Of a stretch of 64,000 nt of DNA, positions 12,201 to 24,074 are shown piece by piece. Origin of the DNA: Beverwykella pulmonaria (taxonomy: Eukaryota > Ascomycota > Dothideomycetes > Pleosporales > Melanommataceae); contig BCHH01000008.1 of assembly GCA_001599595.1 (NCBI GenBank), positions 2,776,193 through 2,840,192 on the forward strand, read 5' to 3'. Positions within the stretch are counted from its first letter, which is position 1. The number at the start of each line of letters is the position of its first letter. A program made the position numbers and the translations under genes. The notes under the pieces were generated by a model that made no database searches, was not told where the DNA came from, and saw only the letters and a list, made by a program, of their open reading frames with translations.

Positions 12201-13566
12201 GAATAATGTTTTCCGTTGTTGTTGCTGTTGTTGCATTGTCATTTGTGGTTGAGCGTGCTGACTATTTTGGAGACCTCCCATGCCTCCACCATTCATTTGC
12301 GCGGCCTGAAGGGCTTGCAGGTGGGCGATTTGCAATGGGTTGAGACCTTGCGCGCCAAACATTTGGGGAGGAACAAGAACTTGTCCTTGAGGAAGCTGTA
12401 CTAGCTGAGGTTGACCGGGATACTGGAAGTTGCCAATAGATCCAATGGACTGGCCTTGCATTGAGCCACGAGTGCGATGGCCAGGCTGGAAAGGAGGGGC
12501 ATTGGCTGTCTGGTTCATATTGAAGCTGCCCATGTTTTGGGTTTGGTTGTTGTCTTGAGGAGCCTGCTGTTGAGTGTTGGGCTGCCTCCAATTGCCATCA
12601 AAGTTTCGAGACCCAGTCCTTCCGTGGCCCTGGCTGCCGCGGCGCTGGAAATCCGACTGAGCTCCTTGACCTCCTTGGGGCGCCTGAGCACCCTGAGCAG
12701 CGTTGTTGGAGTCGTTCGATGCTTGCGGTGCTGGAAACTGGAAGTTACCTCCGCCACGGTTCGCATGACCGCCGCCACGTCCAACAGCCATGCTTTGGCT
12801 GCGGCCATGGCCACCGCGTCCGCCGCGGCCAGCCTGGGGTTGGTCGTTCGATTGAGCGCTAGCGTTTCCGCTTGGGCTCGGGTCGCGATTGGCACTAGAA
12901 CCCGGCAGAGGGAATTGAAAGCCAGAAGTCTTTCTCTTCTGTTCTGCCAATTCAGCCGCCTTCTTGGCCTCGGGAAGGGCCAAAGAGTGACGGCGAGCGT
13001 GTCCTGAGCCGGCGCCGCCACCACCTCGCCCACGCGGGTTTATGTTCTCTCTGCCTTGCGTGCCTTGCTGACCGCCATAATCGCCGAATCCAGAAGCGCC
13101 CGATGACGGGGCTGGGGGAGGACCCATGCCAACATTGGGGAGGGCGGACTGGTTGCGGCGATGGGCGGATGGCTGGGTGGGGGCATTCATGGGAACTCCG
13201 AGATGCTGTTGAGGCATCTGCTGCGGGAACTGAAAGTTGTTTGTGTGGGGAGATACATTGGACATCTGGCCTTGCATCTGAAAGTTGGTGCCGGGCAGGT
13301 GCTGCTGCGGCTGAATCATGCCCATGTTAACATATTGCTGATGGGTGGCAGCAATTTGCTGTTGCTGCTGTTGTAAAACTTCGATCTGCTGTGCGATGGC
13401 CAGTTGCTCCACTGATAGACACATGTTAGTAGTTGCTTCAGGGCGTACAGGGGGCCGGGCAAGGCGCACTCATCAGCGGTGTCAGCTCAGACGGGCTTCG
13501 TCGATGAGCAATGTGCAGACGGCGACCGGCAGGGCCCATAGGACCTTGAGGACCTTGCGGGTCCAT
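9254..13566 (-). CDS. ssd1: Ssd1: RNB-fold RNA-binding translational regulator of cell-wall genes
   Basis: The four-exon model is complement(9254..9293, 9351..11630, 11683..13411, 13470..13566), giving 1381 aa with consistent phases. The start ATG gives MDPQGPQGPMGPAGRR, and the first intron joins the family-typical segment HRRSPSELTPLM to MEQLAIAQQIE. A 40-nt last exon encodes CLTIRSLNPYAL and is needed for the conserved C-terminus after TDLTKSPP. Residues 1-430 are Gln/Gly/Asn-rich and disordered, with RGG-like patches. Cold-shock-type domains start near residue 430 and the RNB domain near 760. In the RNB motif TIDPNGAKELDDA one of the usual catalytic Asp positions is Glu, which fits Ssd1 being a non-nuclease RNA binder. 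Yeast Ssd1 represses and localises mRNAs of cell-wall proteins and is controlled by the NDR kinase Cbk1. That regulation is family knowledge, not seen here. The branch point CTACTAAC is clear in two introns. Confidence 0.93.
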
Positions 13567-15627
13567 CGTTGAAACGGTTGTGGTGATTCACGGCCCGAGC
13601 GTGTTTGTATATATACCCAGAAAGTGATAACCGACGCAGTCGAGGCAGTCAAGGACGCGAGGGGTGCGAGCGGGAACTCGATGGATAGTCTGGCCTTAGT
13701 CAGTAATGAAGGTACTCCGGACGGGCTCGGGTGGGATGATGTAGCGGGCAGAGCAAGTGAAAGGACACATAGCGGGGGTGCTCGTGGAAGCACCGTCGCT
13801 GAGCGGCGGGATGCTGGGGCCGTACTCACACTGCGGGCGAAGAGGGGTGCAGGCAATAGGTGTTCTCAGAAATGGATGCTGAGGACGGGGTATAGCTCTG
13901 CAAAGTGATTGACTAGAAGCCAGGTGGTGACAGTGCGGTGTCGTGAGTGGTGGTTTTGGTGGTGATAAGGATTGCGAGCAGGGGCGGGCCGTTGACCAAA
14001 TTCAAGGAGCGGTTTCCCCGGAAGGCGGGAGGTGGTGCAGAAGCGCAAAAGTGGACGGAGAGAGTGCGTCGAAGGAGGGAGCGATCGGGCGCGGGAGGGA
14101 GTGAAGAGAAGGACGGGCGGTGGAGTGCGAAGCGGAGGCGTGAACTCAGTCCAGCGCTGAAAGGCGAGCTTGGCCCCAGCGTTCCGAACGGGAAGCGATC
14201 AGCGCGGCCGCAAACGATGGTCGACTCCAGCAGCGTACGTCACCCCCAGGATTCTCGCGCGAATTACCAGCAGTCCGCAAAGAAGACAATAGTGAGTGAA
14301 AATAGGGCAGCAGCAGACACACGGCACGGCAGACTGAGGCCTCGCAGGCGGCGACGTGGCTGTTATATTCCACCGACGCCCGAGGAAACAAAAAAAGCAC
14401 GGTCAGGACTAGGTCTCAGTGGTGGTGATGTGAAGCACTACGTTTGGTAGTGTGCGTCTCCGCGTTTCAACGAGGAGTCAGTCTAGTTTCCTCACATCTC
14501 CAGCCCGCCTGCCGCATGCCCAAGAGGAACTAGGAGAACAAGGCTCAAGAAAACATCTGGGCCGTGGCGTTTGCTACCTACACAGCAGGCATTGCTGGAG
14601 CTGCGATCTCTGGACCCAACGACCACCTCTCGCCTGGCCTGTCTGCGAGCGCATCGTGCTACCTCGGAGGTACGCGAACGCATAGACGCTGCTGATGGTT
14701 ATGTACAATTAGACAGCAGAGAGCAGACATTGATCCCTTTCTCTTCGCGCCAGAATTGCTTCCGGAGGTAACCAGGTTGTGTGCTGTTTTATGCACGGGC
14801 GTGGGCCGAACAATGGTCCCTGAACAATAGTTTGAATTGCTTCTTCCGGTGCGTCGCGTGCATGTACGACTCGATCTGCCAAGTCAAAGAGACGTCCGGG
14901 ACGAGCGTAGTGAAACTGCTCGCAACTGGCCTCTGGAGGCTCACTGGAGCTGTTGCAGTGATGACAGAGGGGGCTTTGTCGAGTTACTAACCAGATGGCC
15001 TGGGTCTGGCGCATCAATTGCGTTTGCTGACTGAGTTGAAGCCACCCCTTGATTCTGAACATAGACGGGGCGGCACGACGTACGACGTTTGACGCAACGT
15101 GCAATTGATTGCTGTTTGAAGAGTGGCTGTGAAAGCCGGCAGGCCTGATCCGGTCACATGTTGCTGGCGCAAGCGATAGCAGCAAAAACGTGGTCTATTA
15201 TGATCGATTCTGCTGCTTGGCACTGCACAAAGTGATGAGTATAACGCAATTGTATAAAAATACAAGGCTCTCCATTACTTCTTTCCCTATTTTTGCACTG
15301 ATGCCTATGAGGCGTGTTCTATCGCGGGAATGTCTACAATATCATACAACTTCTAGGCTCAGCTTTCTAAGGGGTATATCCTCCATACATGCCAAGCTAC
15401 GAAGAAGGAAAAGAGGTAAATGGTGGAATCGCGGTGGACAATGAATGTAAAAGCACGGATGCACGGGTTTTCCCGTCTGCACGGAGCTCGGGCCTCTGCA
15501 GTACTGGTCGGGGCCGGGGTTTTCCCAGCCTTTTGACGACGCGCCTCTTATATTTCCCTAACCAGTGCGTCACACGCCTCCGCGACTACACCACCACACA
15601 AGCCCGATCCCCACCCCGTTTGTTACA
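13567..15627. other. Divergent intergenic region between ssd1 and gle1
   Basis: About 2 kb are shared by two head-to-head genes. It should contain both promoters and probably a long ssd1 leader. The part at 13,950-14,400 is GC-rich and purine-biased. Frames of up to 167 codons here show no domain. A TATA-like TTATATTTCC lies near 15548, about 80 bp before the gle1 start. Confidence 0.45.
13608..13615 (-). promoter_or_regulatory. TATA-like box upstream of ssd1
   Basis: TATATATA lies 42 bp upstream of the chosen ssd1 ATG. If it is used, the leader is very short. It could equally be a chance AT run inside a longer 5' UTR. Confidence 0.35.
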
Positions 15628-17316
15628 ATGCCCGCCCGGTCGGGTGCTTCTTCGTCCAGCATGCATACCACGACTTCGCTCGGCTCAAGCTGGCTGGACG
15701 GTGGTTCGCCTTCACGACAATCGCCAAGCCGAATCGCCCACCGCCCCCGACGAGAAACGCTGGAGCGAGACAGCCCCTCGCGCCTAGTCCAACACGCTGA
15801 ATTCAACCTCATGCTCAATCGATCCGAGCGCAGCTTCTATGAACGCCTCGATTATGACGCTGCTGAACGAGCCAAAGACCATAGCCATCAGCTCAGCAAA
15901 GCCGCGATTGAGCACGAGAGGGTGCAATTGTGTGCGAAACGGGAGATCGATCGCCTCAGATTACAACAAGAGCAAGAACGGAAGGCATATGAAGAGCGGC
16001 AGCGGCTTGAAATCGAGCGCCTAAAGCAAGAACAGGTGCGCCAGGAAGCCGAGGCCCAGCGACGCAAACTCGAAGCGAAGCAGCGAGAAGAACAGGCAGC
16101 ACGAGAAGCGGCAGAACATCAGCGAAAGTTGCAAGAGGCGGATGCAAGGCTCAAGGCCCAGAGGGAGCAAGCGGAAGCGGCTCGAAGACAACAGAGCGAA
16201 CGCGAAGAGGCTGCCAGGAGGGACCGAGAAGCGGCCGCTGCTGCTGAAAAGGCTCGGACTCAGCAAGCCGAACAACCTGTTCAAACCCCACGCATACCTC
16301 CAACAACGGCACCGCAATCATTAGCTAGACCCGCCCAGCCTACGACACAACCACCCCCTGGGGCTGTGGGTCTCGAAGATATCCACGGGAAATATCTGGC
16401 GTTGCACAAGCGGATGAAAGCATTTTGGAAGCCTTTCAAGCAAACGCAAGCGAAAGGCGGTCCACTGAAAAAGGAGACTGGCGATGTGAGAAGAGCATCC
16501 AGGGAGCGGCTCGGCAATGTCAGCATCGATCGAGCACACAGCAAAACCACCATCGGGAGGATGCGAGAGGAGATCTTCGACTTGGCCTTGTCTAAGAATC
16601 AGATAACAGTGGATATCCGCCCGTTCATTATTTCTCACCCCATCCCCGCTTTACAGAGCGAGAATCAAGCCCAATATCCTGCCTTGCTTCTCTACGCCTT
16701 CATCGCCTTCACAAAGTCGCTCATTGCCCAATTCGAATCAGAATCAGATGGCAAGATCATTCAAGAAGTTGGTCTCATCGCGGCCAGTCTACTTGCTGAT
16801 CCGAAGTACATGTGGATGGGTATCCCAATGACGGATATTGTGCTGGCCAAATATCACAAGGCATGCCCTATTCTTTTCGGCATCAGGGGCAGGATGGACA
16901 CGCTGGAAGGTCAAGCACGACTCGGCTGGGCAAACATCCACACCACGCCTCCCGAAACCAGCACATATAACCAATACATGCAAGGACTTGCCTCTGGATT
17001 TGCTGCGCTCTCTCTACGACAGTTCTCTGGGAAGACTCCTGCCATTCCGGTTACTGCGTACTGGCTCGCTGTCGCGTCTATTTGTAACACGCCAACAGAA
17101 TACCTCTATGGCGGACATTTTATGGTGCTACAAGGATTACTGCGCGACTATGCCAAGAAATTCATAGTCTTTTATGGCGTGCAGGCAAAGGCTGTGCTCC
17201 GCAAGGCGACAGTCGATCTTCCTAAACGAGCCCCAGAACGTATCCGCGACACTGCGAGTTTGGTTTCGGTCTTGAAGGATGGATGGGCAAAGAACGAAAA
17301 GATCTTACTTGATTGA
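15628..17316 (+). CDS. gle1: Gle1-like mRNA export factor (nuclear pore, DEAD-box helicase activator)
   Basis: A single exon encodes 562 aa from the ATG at 15628 (MPARSGASS). An in-frame ATG at 15565 would add 21 residues, but it sits close to the TATA-like element near 15548, so I prefer the later start. Residues about 75-240 form a long charged helix rich in Glu, Arg, Gln and Ala (for example EERQRLEIERLKQEQVRQEA), the expected Gle1 coiled coil. A Pro/Gln linker follows. Residues about 290-555 are the Gle1 C-terminal HEAT-like domain, recognisable from FIISHPIPALQ, YPALLLYAFIAFTKSLIAQF, GWANIHTTPP, and the final segment with YLYGGHFMVLQ. Gle1 with inositol hexakisphosphate stimulates the helicase Dbp5 at the cytoplasmic face of the nuclear pore during mRNA export. 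The length is near that of yeast Gle1. Confidence 0.92.
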   Translation: MPARSGASSSSMHTTTSLGSSWLDGGSPSRQSPSRIAHRPRRETLERDSPSRLVQHAEFNLMLNRSERSFYERLDYDAAERAKDHSHQLSKAAIEHERVQLCAKREIDRLRLQQEQERKAYEERQRLEIERLKQEQVRQEAEAQRRKLEAKQREEQAAREAAEHQRKLQEADARLKAQREQAEAARRQQSEREEAARRDREAAAAAEKARTQQAEQPVQTPRIPPTTAPQSLARPAQPTTQPPPGAVGLEDIHGKYLALHKRMKAFWKPFKQTQAKGGPLKKETGDVRRASRERLGNVSIDRAHSKTTIGRMREEIFDLALSKNQITVDIRPFIISHPIPALQSENQAQYPALLLYAFIAFTKSLIAQFESESDGKIIQEVGLIAASLLADPKYMWMGIPMTDIVLAKYHKACPILFGIRGRMDTLEGQARLGWANIHTTPPETSTYNQYMQGLASGFAALSLRQFSGKTPAIPVTAYWLAVASICNTPTEYLYGGHFMVLQGLLRDYAKKFIVFYGVQAKAVLRKATVDLPKRAPERIRDTASLVSVLKDGWAKNEKILLD

Positions 17317-17625
17317 GTATCTGTTATATACAGAAATAGTGGAATGTTCAGGGTGGAAGAGCATTTGGTCGGAAATAGATGATCGTAAAAGTATCGGAAT
17401 TCCATGAATGAAATGCATAGGGCATGGCGTTTCTTTTAGCATCACAGCGAATTTGAAGTCCTAGGGTGCATTGGGATGGAGTTCCAAATAGCATTTTTGG
17501 GCAGGCATGCCTTGATCACAATGTAAAGGTTCTCAACATACGAGCCGTCGTCTAATTGTGAACATGTCCGATTCATGAATTGTTGTCCTAATGTGTTGTA
17601 ATATTGAGGCATGTAACCTTATTCT
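17317..17625. other. Convergent 3' flanks of gle1 and cpd1
   Basis: About 310 bp of AT-rich sequence between two stop codons. Nothing other than 3' UTR is expected. Confidence 0.5.
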
Positions 17626-18256
17626 TCACAAGGTCTTTTCCGCAATTGGAATCCATTGATCAATCGGTAGATACGTGGGCACGAGCACCACTCTTCCACC
17701 TATCCAACTTCCTAATTCCCCTCCTTCATTTATAGTAACACCTGCTTCTTCAACTAGTTTTTCGATCTTATTGATATTTTCTCCTTGTATCCTCGGACAA
17801 TCATGACTGTCAGATTCAGCATATATGCCAAAGCATTTACAAATGGAAGTTGACTCACTATAGCAGACTCAAATGTGGCTTATACTCCTTCTCCACCCAG
17901 ACGCTCGCTGCATTCTCGCCCTCGAACCCCTCGACCACCGTCCTCGAAACCCGTGCCAGCTCCCCGATGCCGTCTTTGTCTACCTCGAAGTACAATTTCT
18001 TGAAGAAAAATTCCTCGCTTTGGAGACTGCTCAATTGAACTCTAACATCTTTTGCTTCGGGGAATTTAAGCGCGTCGAGCCATGCTTGCGGATTTGAAGA
18101 GTGGGAGGATGGGGAGATGTCGACGGTTAGGGTTACATGCGGGATGAAGAAGTGCGGGGAGGAGAAATGGGAGGTTGTGGATTTGATCACGGATTTGAGA
18201 GCAGAGTCGAGCGGGTGGGCTGAAGGAGGCAGAAGCCAGAGGGATGAGCCGGGCAT
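17626..18256 (-). CDS. cpd1: 2',3'-cyclic-nucleotide 3'-phosphodiesterase, 2H family (Cpd1-like)
   Basis: Two exons, complement(17626..17806, 17859..18256), give 192 aa. The donor is GTGAGT and the acceptor is GACAG. The protein has the two His-x-Thr/Ser motifs of the 2H phosphoesterase fold: HVTLTVDI near residue 40, and HLSLLYHDCP, which is completed only by the splice. The length matches the small plant and fungal cyclic phosphodiesterases. Yeast Cpd1 hydrolyses ADP-ribose 1'',2''-cyclic phosphate, a by-product of tRNA splicing, and nucleoside 2',3'-cyclic phosphates. The start MPGSSLWLLPP matches family N-termini, where the fold begins almost at once. It is transcribed divergently from the patatin-like gene, with about 600 bp between them. 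Confidence 0.9.
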
Positions 18257-18850
18257 GTTGATGTATATTTAGGGATGTCGAGGTTAAGGTTCAAGTTTAG
18301 ATTCAGATTCAGGTTCAGTGTTTAGATGCAAGCTCAATGTAAACCCCGCTGGACCAATGTATCAGCGCTCACGCTTTTTACATACGATGAGACCAAGGCT
18401 CAGATCACGATAGGTTTTTAATTCATACATTGTTTTATCTAGCATACAGGGTAAAACAGTACAAGTCAGCGCTGTCGACATGGCCGAGCCCACATAATGT
18501 GGCGTTGTGGCGCCGCCAGCCACATGCTGAACCTTCCGTCAGAGCTTTCTTTCGTGACATGTGAAAGCAACGGCGTCTGCAAGCCTCCCTCAAAGCGGGC
18601 ATTGTGTGACTCGATCCCACCATATCTCCGACGCGTCCAACAAATGACGATTCGACATGCCCTCCCAAGCGCACGGCTGACCTCGCTATGTCGAACGGGT
18701 GGAACATTGCCGGCATCCTAAGGGCGGTTCTGAGCTGCTTCTTCGAGGTCGCGTTCTTCTGGCAGCTGGTACGCATGTGCTTTCCCCTCACACCCCATAC
18801 ATGACTGTGCGCCATGGTGCGCAGGGTAGTTGTTTGAGGCTGACGCGAGA
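18257..18850. other. Divergent promoter region, cpd1 / patatin-like gene
   Basis: About 590 bp between two starts. An imperfect short repeat (TTCAGATTCAGATTCAGG type) lies near 18297-18320. A 173-codon minus-strand frame at 18435-18956 overlaps the patatin exon and has no domain. It may hold an unrecognised upstream exon of the patatin gene, whose N-terminus is short. Confidence 0.4.
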
Positions 18851-20601
18851 ATGCTAAAGAAATTGTATGCCTGGTGGACGAAGAAGAGTACACGAGATGT
18901 GCTGCTCGAGTCGATTGCTGAGGCACGCATCTTTGAGGAGTGGGAGGCTGCTGCATTCCAGCTAGACGAGGTGCTCGGTCACGACCTCTGGTATTATTCC
19001 TTACGAAGCTCTCACACCCCCAAGCTTACCTGTGCCCAGGCGCCAGAATCCGACGAGCAAATACTACGACTACCGTCTCATCTACGAGCGCCTCCAAGCC
19101 ATCATCGAAGCCCGAGAGGAGGATGACATACTAGGACTCGTGAGCCTTCTGCGGTCAGGACTCGTCCGAAATCTGGGGAACATCACGGCGCCCCGGCTTT
19201 TCAATCGCGCGTATGCTGGCACCAAGCTTCTCATCGAGGACTATGTGACCCAGGTCGCTCTCGCGGTTGACTATGTCACCTCTTACCCAACGACGGCGAG
19301 CTCAGACACTGGCTTGACGAACCAGGCCAAGCTGGACGTACTCCATGACACACGTCAGGCATTTGGGAGATCCGTACTCGTCCTCCAGGGCGGAGCCATA
19401 TTCGGCCTCTGTCATCTAGGCGTGGTCAAGGCTCTACATCTGCGAGGCTTGCTTCCTCGCATCATATCTGGGACGGCGACTGGAGCCTTGATTGCCGCAT
19501 GGGTTGGGGTGCACACCGAGGACGAGCTCCTCGACTTCCTAGGCGGGAACAACATCGACCTCACGGCTTTCGCCCAACATTCGCGCGCCGGTAAAGACGG
19601 GCAGAATGGGCAGAGCGGATGGCTGGCAACGCTCATCCGACGACTAAAACGCTTCATTCGCGAAGGGTACTTTTTGGATGTAGGAGTGCTCGAACAAGTC
19701 GTTCGCGCCAACGTCGAAGACTTGACCTTTGAAGAGGCGTACACCAAAACGAAGCGCGTGTTGAACATCACTGTCTCCACAACCGGTGGCGGAGGGGTAC
19801 CCAACCTTCTAAACTACCTCACAGCTCCCAACGTAGTAAGTCTTTCCGCTCTCAAATCCTGAACCCAAACTCACCCCTTCCCAGCTCATCTGGTCCGCAG
19901 CCCTTGCCTCCAACGCCTCAGCTTCCACCTTCTACCAGCCCGTAACCCTGATGTGCAAAGACGAATCCGGCAAAATAGTGCCCTGGGTCGGCACTGAAGA
20001 AACCACCTTCCATCCGTGGACACATGCCAGCTACTCCGACCGCGAGTCTCCACTGCACCGCATCGCCGAACTCTTCAATGTAAACCATTTCATCGTCTCC
20101 CAAGCGCGTCCCTACATCGCACCCTTCCTGCGCTCCGACATGCACCACCCGAACCCGCGCCAGGATGGCCGCTGGCGCCTCTCCATGCCAATCCTCCGCC
20201 TCGTCGTCATGGAAATCCAGCACCGTCTTCATCAGCTCGATGAGGTGGGCTGGCTACCATCTTCCATCCGGCGTTTTTTGCTCGATGAGAATGTGCCTGG
20301 AGCATCAGTTACGCTGGTGCCTGAGCTTACGCCTGGTGATTTTGTTAAGCTGCTTGAGAACCCAACGAAGGATGGGCTGGATTATTGGATCTTGCGTGGA
20401 GAGAGAAGTGTGTGGCCAGCGGTTGGTGCGTTGAAGGTCAGATGTGCGATTGAGGTTGAGCTGGATAGAGGGTATCAATTGGTGAGGAGACGCAAACCGT
20501 TTGATCCTGTGCAAGGGACAGGGCTGCGGAAAAGTGGGAGTACGGGGGGGATGAAGAAGCGAGCTAGGGCTGCGAGTTTTGGAGGTGGGATGGTGTCGTG
20601 A
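18851..20601 (+). CDS. Patatin-like phospholipase-fold protein, apparently lacking catalytic residues
   Basis: Three exons (18851..18990, 19040..19835, 19885..20601) give 550 aa. The chosen ATG has an in-frame TAG 22 bases upstream. Residues 1-75 match the DUF3336-type helical region seen before patatin in fungal Tgl3/4/5 lipases (FEEWEAAAFQLDEVLGHDLW, then RQNPTSKYYDYRLIYERLQA across the first splice). The patatin core starts near residue 155: VLQGGAIFGLCHLGVVKAL is the Gly-rich oxyanion segment. The nucleophile elbow, normally GxSxG, reads GTATG (residues 191-195), with Ala where Ser should be. The second catalytic motif, normally DG[SG], is not found in the stretch before FNVNHFIVSQARPYIAPFL. 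Active relatives are lipid-droplet triacylglycerol lipases or phospholipases. This copy is probably a non-catalytic paralogue or has changed chemistry. The splice joins read well, so I do not think the loss is a modelling artefact. Confidence 0.82.
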
Positions 20602-20705
20602 GATATCATCAGTGTTACATCACAGGTTCTAGTTGCACATGAAAAAGTTCATATGATATCAATGAATCAATACTCAAGACTTCAAGACAACTACGCTCTA
20701 CTGGC

Positions 20706-23700
20706 TCAGTACACCCCAGCCCTCTTCTTATACTTCGTTCCCTCCACAACCTTCACTTCTTGCATGCTACTCCACGCCAACCCATCAATCCCCAACTCCA
20801 ACCCTTCAACCTTCGTCGCCCCTGCATCCAATCCCCACAGCGCTACTCCCAAGTAGTTCGTGCCATGGTAGTTCAGAATCCCCTCTGGAACGGGAAACTT
20901 TGTCTGCGGGCCCACATTATTCACATACTTACCGTACTGCCAGCCGTTAATGTAAAGCTGGACTCTATAAGCTGGCGCGGACGAGCCTGCTGGTGAGCTG
21001 GAGGAGGTGGTGTTGGAGAATGTGAAGGAGAGAGGGATGTCGTAGCCGCTTGGTAGGCCCAAGTCGAAGGAGGTCGCGAAGTATCCGATACCGGGCTTGC
21101 TGATGCCGTCGAGGACGGGCCCAGCGCTAGGCTTCCAGGCTACGTCGGCTGCGGAAAGAGCGCCCGGCAAGTGCAGCCCTGCTCTTTCGACCCACAGCCC
21201 GCCTTCATTCAACGGGCCGCGAGAGATGTCGAGGTAGTCCTCTCCTCCTAAGTTACCCGTAAGTTTCCACGAGACGGCGGATTGGTCACGAGAAGAGAGC
21301 GTGTAGTCTAGGATTCCGCGCGGGTTCTTCATCGTCTCGGTGCCGATGGTCCAGTCTTCATCGAGGCCCATGTTGTCGATTACTACGGTGATGGTGTAAG
21401 TTTTGCCAGAGGACAGGTTAGGGAGAGTGAATGTGTTGTTCCCATTTATACCGGCATCGTAGCCGCGCCAGGAGCCAAGGAAGGTGCTGTTTAGCCAGGC
21501 GGAGGCACCGAAAGCGGACCCGCCTTGGGTGAAGAGGGAAAGGGTGGATTCGCTGCCTGTGGATGTGAAGGTTCCGCGGTACAGGAGTGTGCCCGTGTGG
21601 TAGCCGTAGTCGGAGGAGTAGAGCGAGGTGGGTGTTGTGAGTTTGCGGAGGCTGTTATAGGTATTTGTCAGATTGGCAGATGTCCAGGAGCTGTCAGAGT
21701 AGGTGGAAGTGATTTCGGGGAGAGAGTCGATGTATTTCCATTTTAGATCGTTGAGCTTAGGGATGTTAAGGCGCGGTTTGGGGTAGTCGACCTTAGCGGT
21801 GATGACGTTGTTCTTGTCAGTTTTAAAGGAGAAGTCCTCCTCGTTGAATGTTAGACGAGAGAGTGTGGAAGGGGCACCGCCGATGATTTCGATGGGCGTT
21901 GTGGCGTTCAAGTCTCCCGTCAGAGTCAAAGTATTTCCGTTGACTTTTGCACTTCGCATGAGGTACCCTGCTTTGAGGATGACGGGGTTGGAGGAGTCGT
22001 GCAGACCTTGGTCGACGGACCAGTAATCGTAGGCTTCGTTCCTTGATAGCAAATAAACGTAAATGAAGTCAGTGACACCAACTTTAATCACCTTCCTCTC
22101 GCCATCGGTATTCCAATTAACCACCGTATACCCTCTTGTAGTAATTGACTTCACGTTCCCCTCAAGTGTTTCAAGACCAGTCACCGCGAGAGCTAACTCG
22201 TGTGTCTCGCCTAGGCCGCCATAAACGATGAGGACAGTCTTGTCCGCATACTTGTGCCAGGTGTATACCTCAGCTGTAGAGTATACGAGCGTCGCTCCAC
22301 CGAGACTATAATCACTGACATGAATCTTTGAATCCCGTCCATTGAGCGTGAGACTTGTGCCGTTGATCTGCGGAACAGTGATGTTTCCAAAAGCACTTGT
22401 AGGAATGGTGAGTTTGTAGGTCGTTGAGTCGAGTGTGTTGTACTTTGTGTGACGGACGACGTAGAACTTCGTGCTTTCGCCAAATGACGGCGTGACTGTA
22501 AGAGCCGTTGACGTCGTCCAAAGAGTTGTCGAAGCATCGCCGCGTGTAGCAGTCAAGTACGCCGGAGACACTTTGAAGAAGTTCGCCTGCAATTTCTGCT
22601 CAGAATACTTCTCCCTATCCACTCTACGATCTTCGCGGATGACGGCAGAGTAATCGTATGACGTGTAGCCTCCAGGATGACCCAGATTGCCCCAATTTGT
22701 TCCTCCGAATGTCATATAGATATTGAGGATCGTGACGCCGGCTGCGTAGATATTCTTGTAAAAGACACGTTCAAACTCTGCGTTCACGAGGACGGAGCAC
22801 TTGTCCCAGCCTAGTTGTTGCAAAGTCAGCACACTTCTTTGAAACAAAGGACACAGTAGAGGCTTGGAATTTACCTGGTCCGCCCCAAGGGTCAAAGGAC
22901 CCGCCTTGGAATTCTACTACTGAGAATGGTGTGCTAGGGGATTGTTGCTGATGTAGGTCTTTCCAGTTGGTTGGTAGCTTGCCATCCGGCCACACTGTTG
23001 GGTTCGCGCAGTCGAAGCCAACGGGGTAGCCGTCGTGTCCGTAGATGTCGACCGCGGCAGATTGACCTGGTGCATTGTGTCCCTTGGGAGAAGCGTCGTT
23101 GCTGATAAGTGGAACAACGATCCCGGCGTTACGGAGTTGGTCTTCGACGTATTGCATGTAGACCGCGTCGGGGAAAGGCAAAACATCAGCAGTCGCGCCC
23201 GTGTATTCGTTCTCCGGCTGCACAAGAATGATCGGACCTCCATTCGTGATCTGGGCACCAGCAATTGACTTTCCAACAGACGCCACATACAGATCAGTAG
23301 CTTTGAGGTAGTCTTCAGCTCTCGTTCTTAATGTGCCATTGATTCTTTGAAGCCAGCCGGGGAAGCCTCCACCACTGACTTCAGCATTAATATATGGACC
23401 AGGGCGCGCGAGGAGGTAGATCCCAGCCTTTGAGGCAGCTTCATAGAAGGGTTCTAGGGAGAAGACACCGTCTGCGCGATACACGCCAGGCTTGCCCTCC
23501 AGCAAGGCCCAGTCGACGTAGAAAGAAACGCAGTTGTAGCCGAGGGCTTTGATCTTTTGAAAGACATCGAGGTAGAGATCAGGGACTGGGAGTCTGTAAA
23601 ATTGATTAACAAACTAGTGCCGGCGTTCTCGGTTTCATTTAAAAATCTATTTGACGGATACAATGGGACACAGGAGGATTGAATCAATGCGGTTTACACT

Positions 23701-24074
23701 TCTCGGAATTGCTCCACTGTCCGATTGGCCGGCGTGGAAGTGAACGGGAGAACGGAGAGAAGCCAATGCATTGGGGCAGCATGCGTGGAATTGGACTCAA
23801 AGCGACTCAGACGTACCGGTAAGGATGGAATTCACCACTGTAAATGAAGACTCGTTCTCCATGGACAAAGAGCGAATGCTCATCCCAAGTAACCTGCGAC
23901 AAGCATCAGTACAAACACAATTGAAGTTTTCTCGGTACTCACAATATCCTGAAGTGGCGCCCGTCTGTACGGCTTGATCAATTGCTTCGGCGTGGACCCC
24001 ACTGCTCGTGCAGCACTCTCCAGAGCAAGACAAGACAAGGCGGCCGCACCGAGGAAACTGAAAACACGCTTCAT
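20706..24074 (-). CDS. Secreted beta-galactosidase, GH35
   Basis: Four exons, complement(20706..22810, 22875..23593, 23817..23893, 23943..24074), give 1010 aa, the usual size of fungal LacA-type enzymes. Exon 1 encodes a signal peptide ([20 protein letters not shown]). Exon 2 has [20 protein letters not shown], the start of the GH35 barrel. The acid/base Glu is in [11 protein letters not shown] (about residue 194) and the nucleophile Glu in [15 protein letters not shown] (about 296). [19 protein letters not shown] follows the last splice. The C-terminal 600 residues are the beta-sandwich domains 2-4 of the family, including the [14 protein letters not shown] jelly-roll segment. The enzyme removes terminal beta-galactose from pectic side chains, xyloglucan or lactose. 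Intron 2 (23594-23816, 223 nt) is unusually long for this window. Many Asn-x-Ser/Thr sites agree with secretion. Confidence 0.93.

Noticed and set aside
13947..14450. 167-codon Arg/Gly-rich frame between ssd1 and gle1
   Set aside because: Composition follows the GC-rich purine bias of the promoter region, with an antisense frame of similar quality.
18435..18956. 173-codon minus-strand frame as a gene between cpd1 and the patatin gene
   Set aside because: It overlaps exon 1 of the patatin-like gene and has no recognisable domain.
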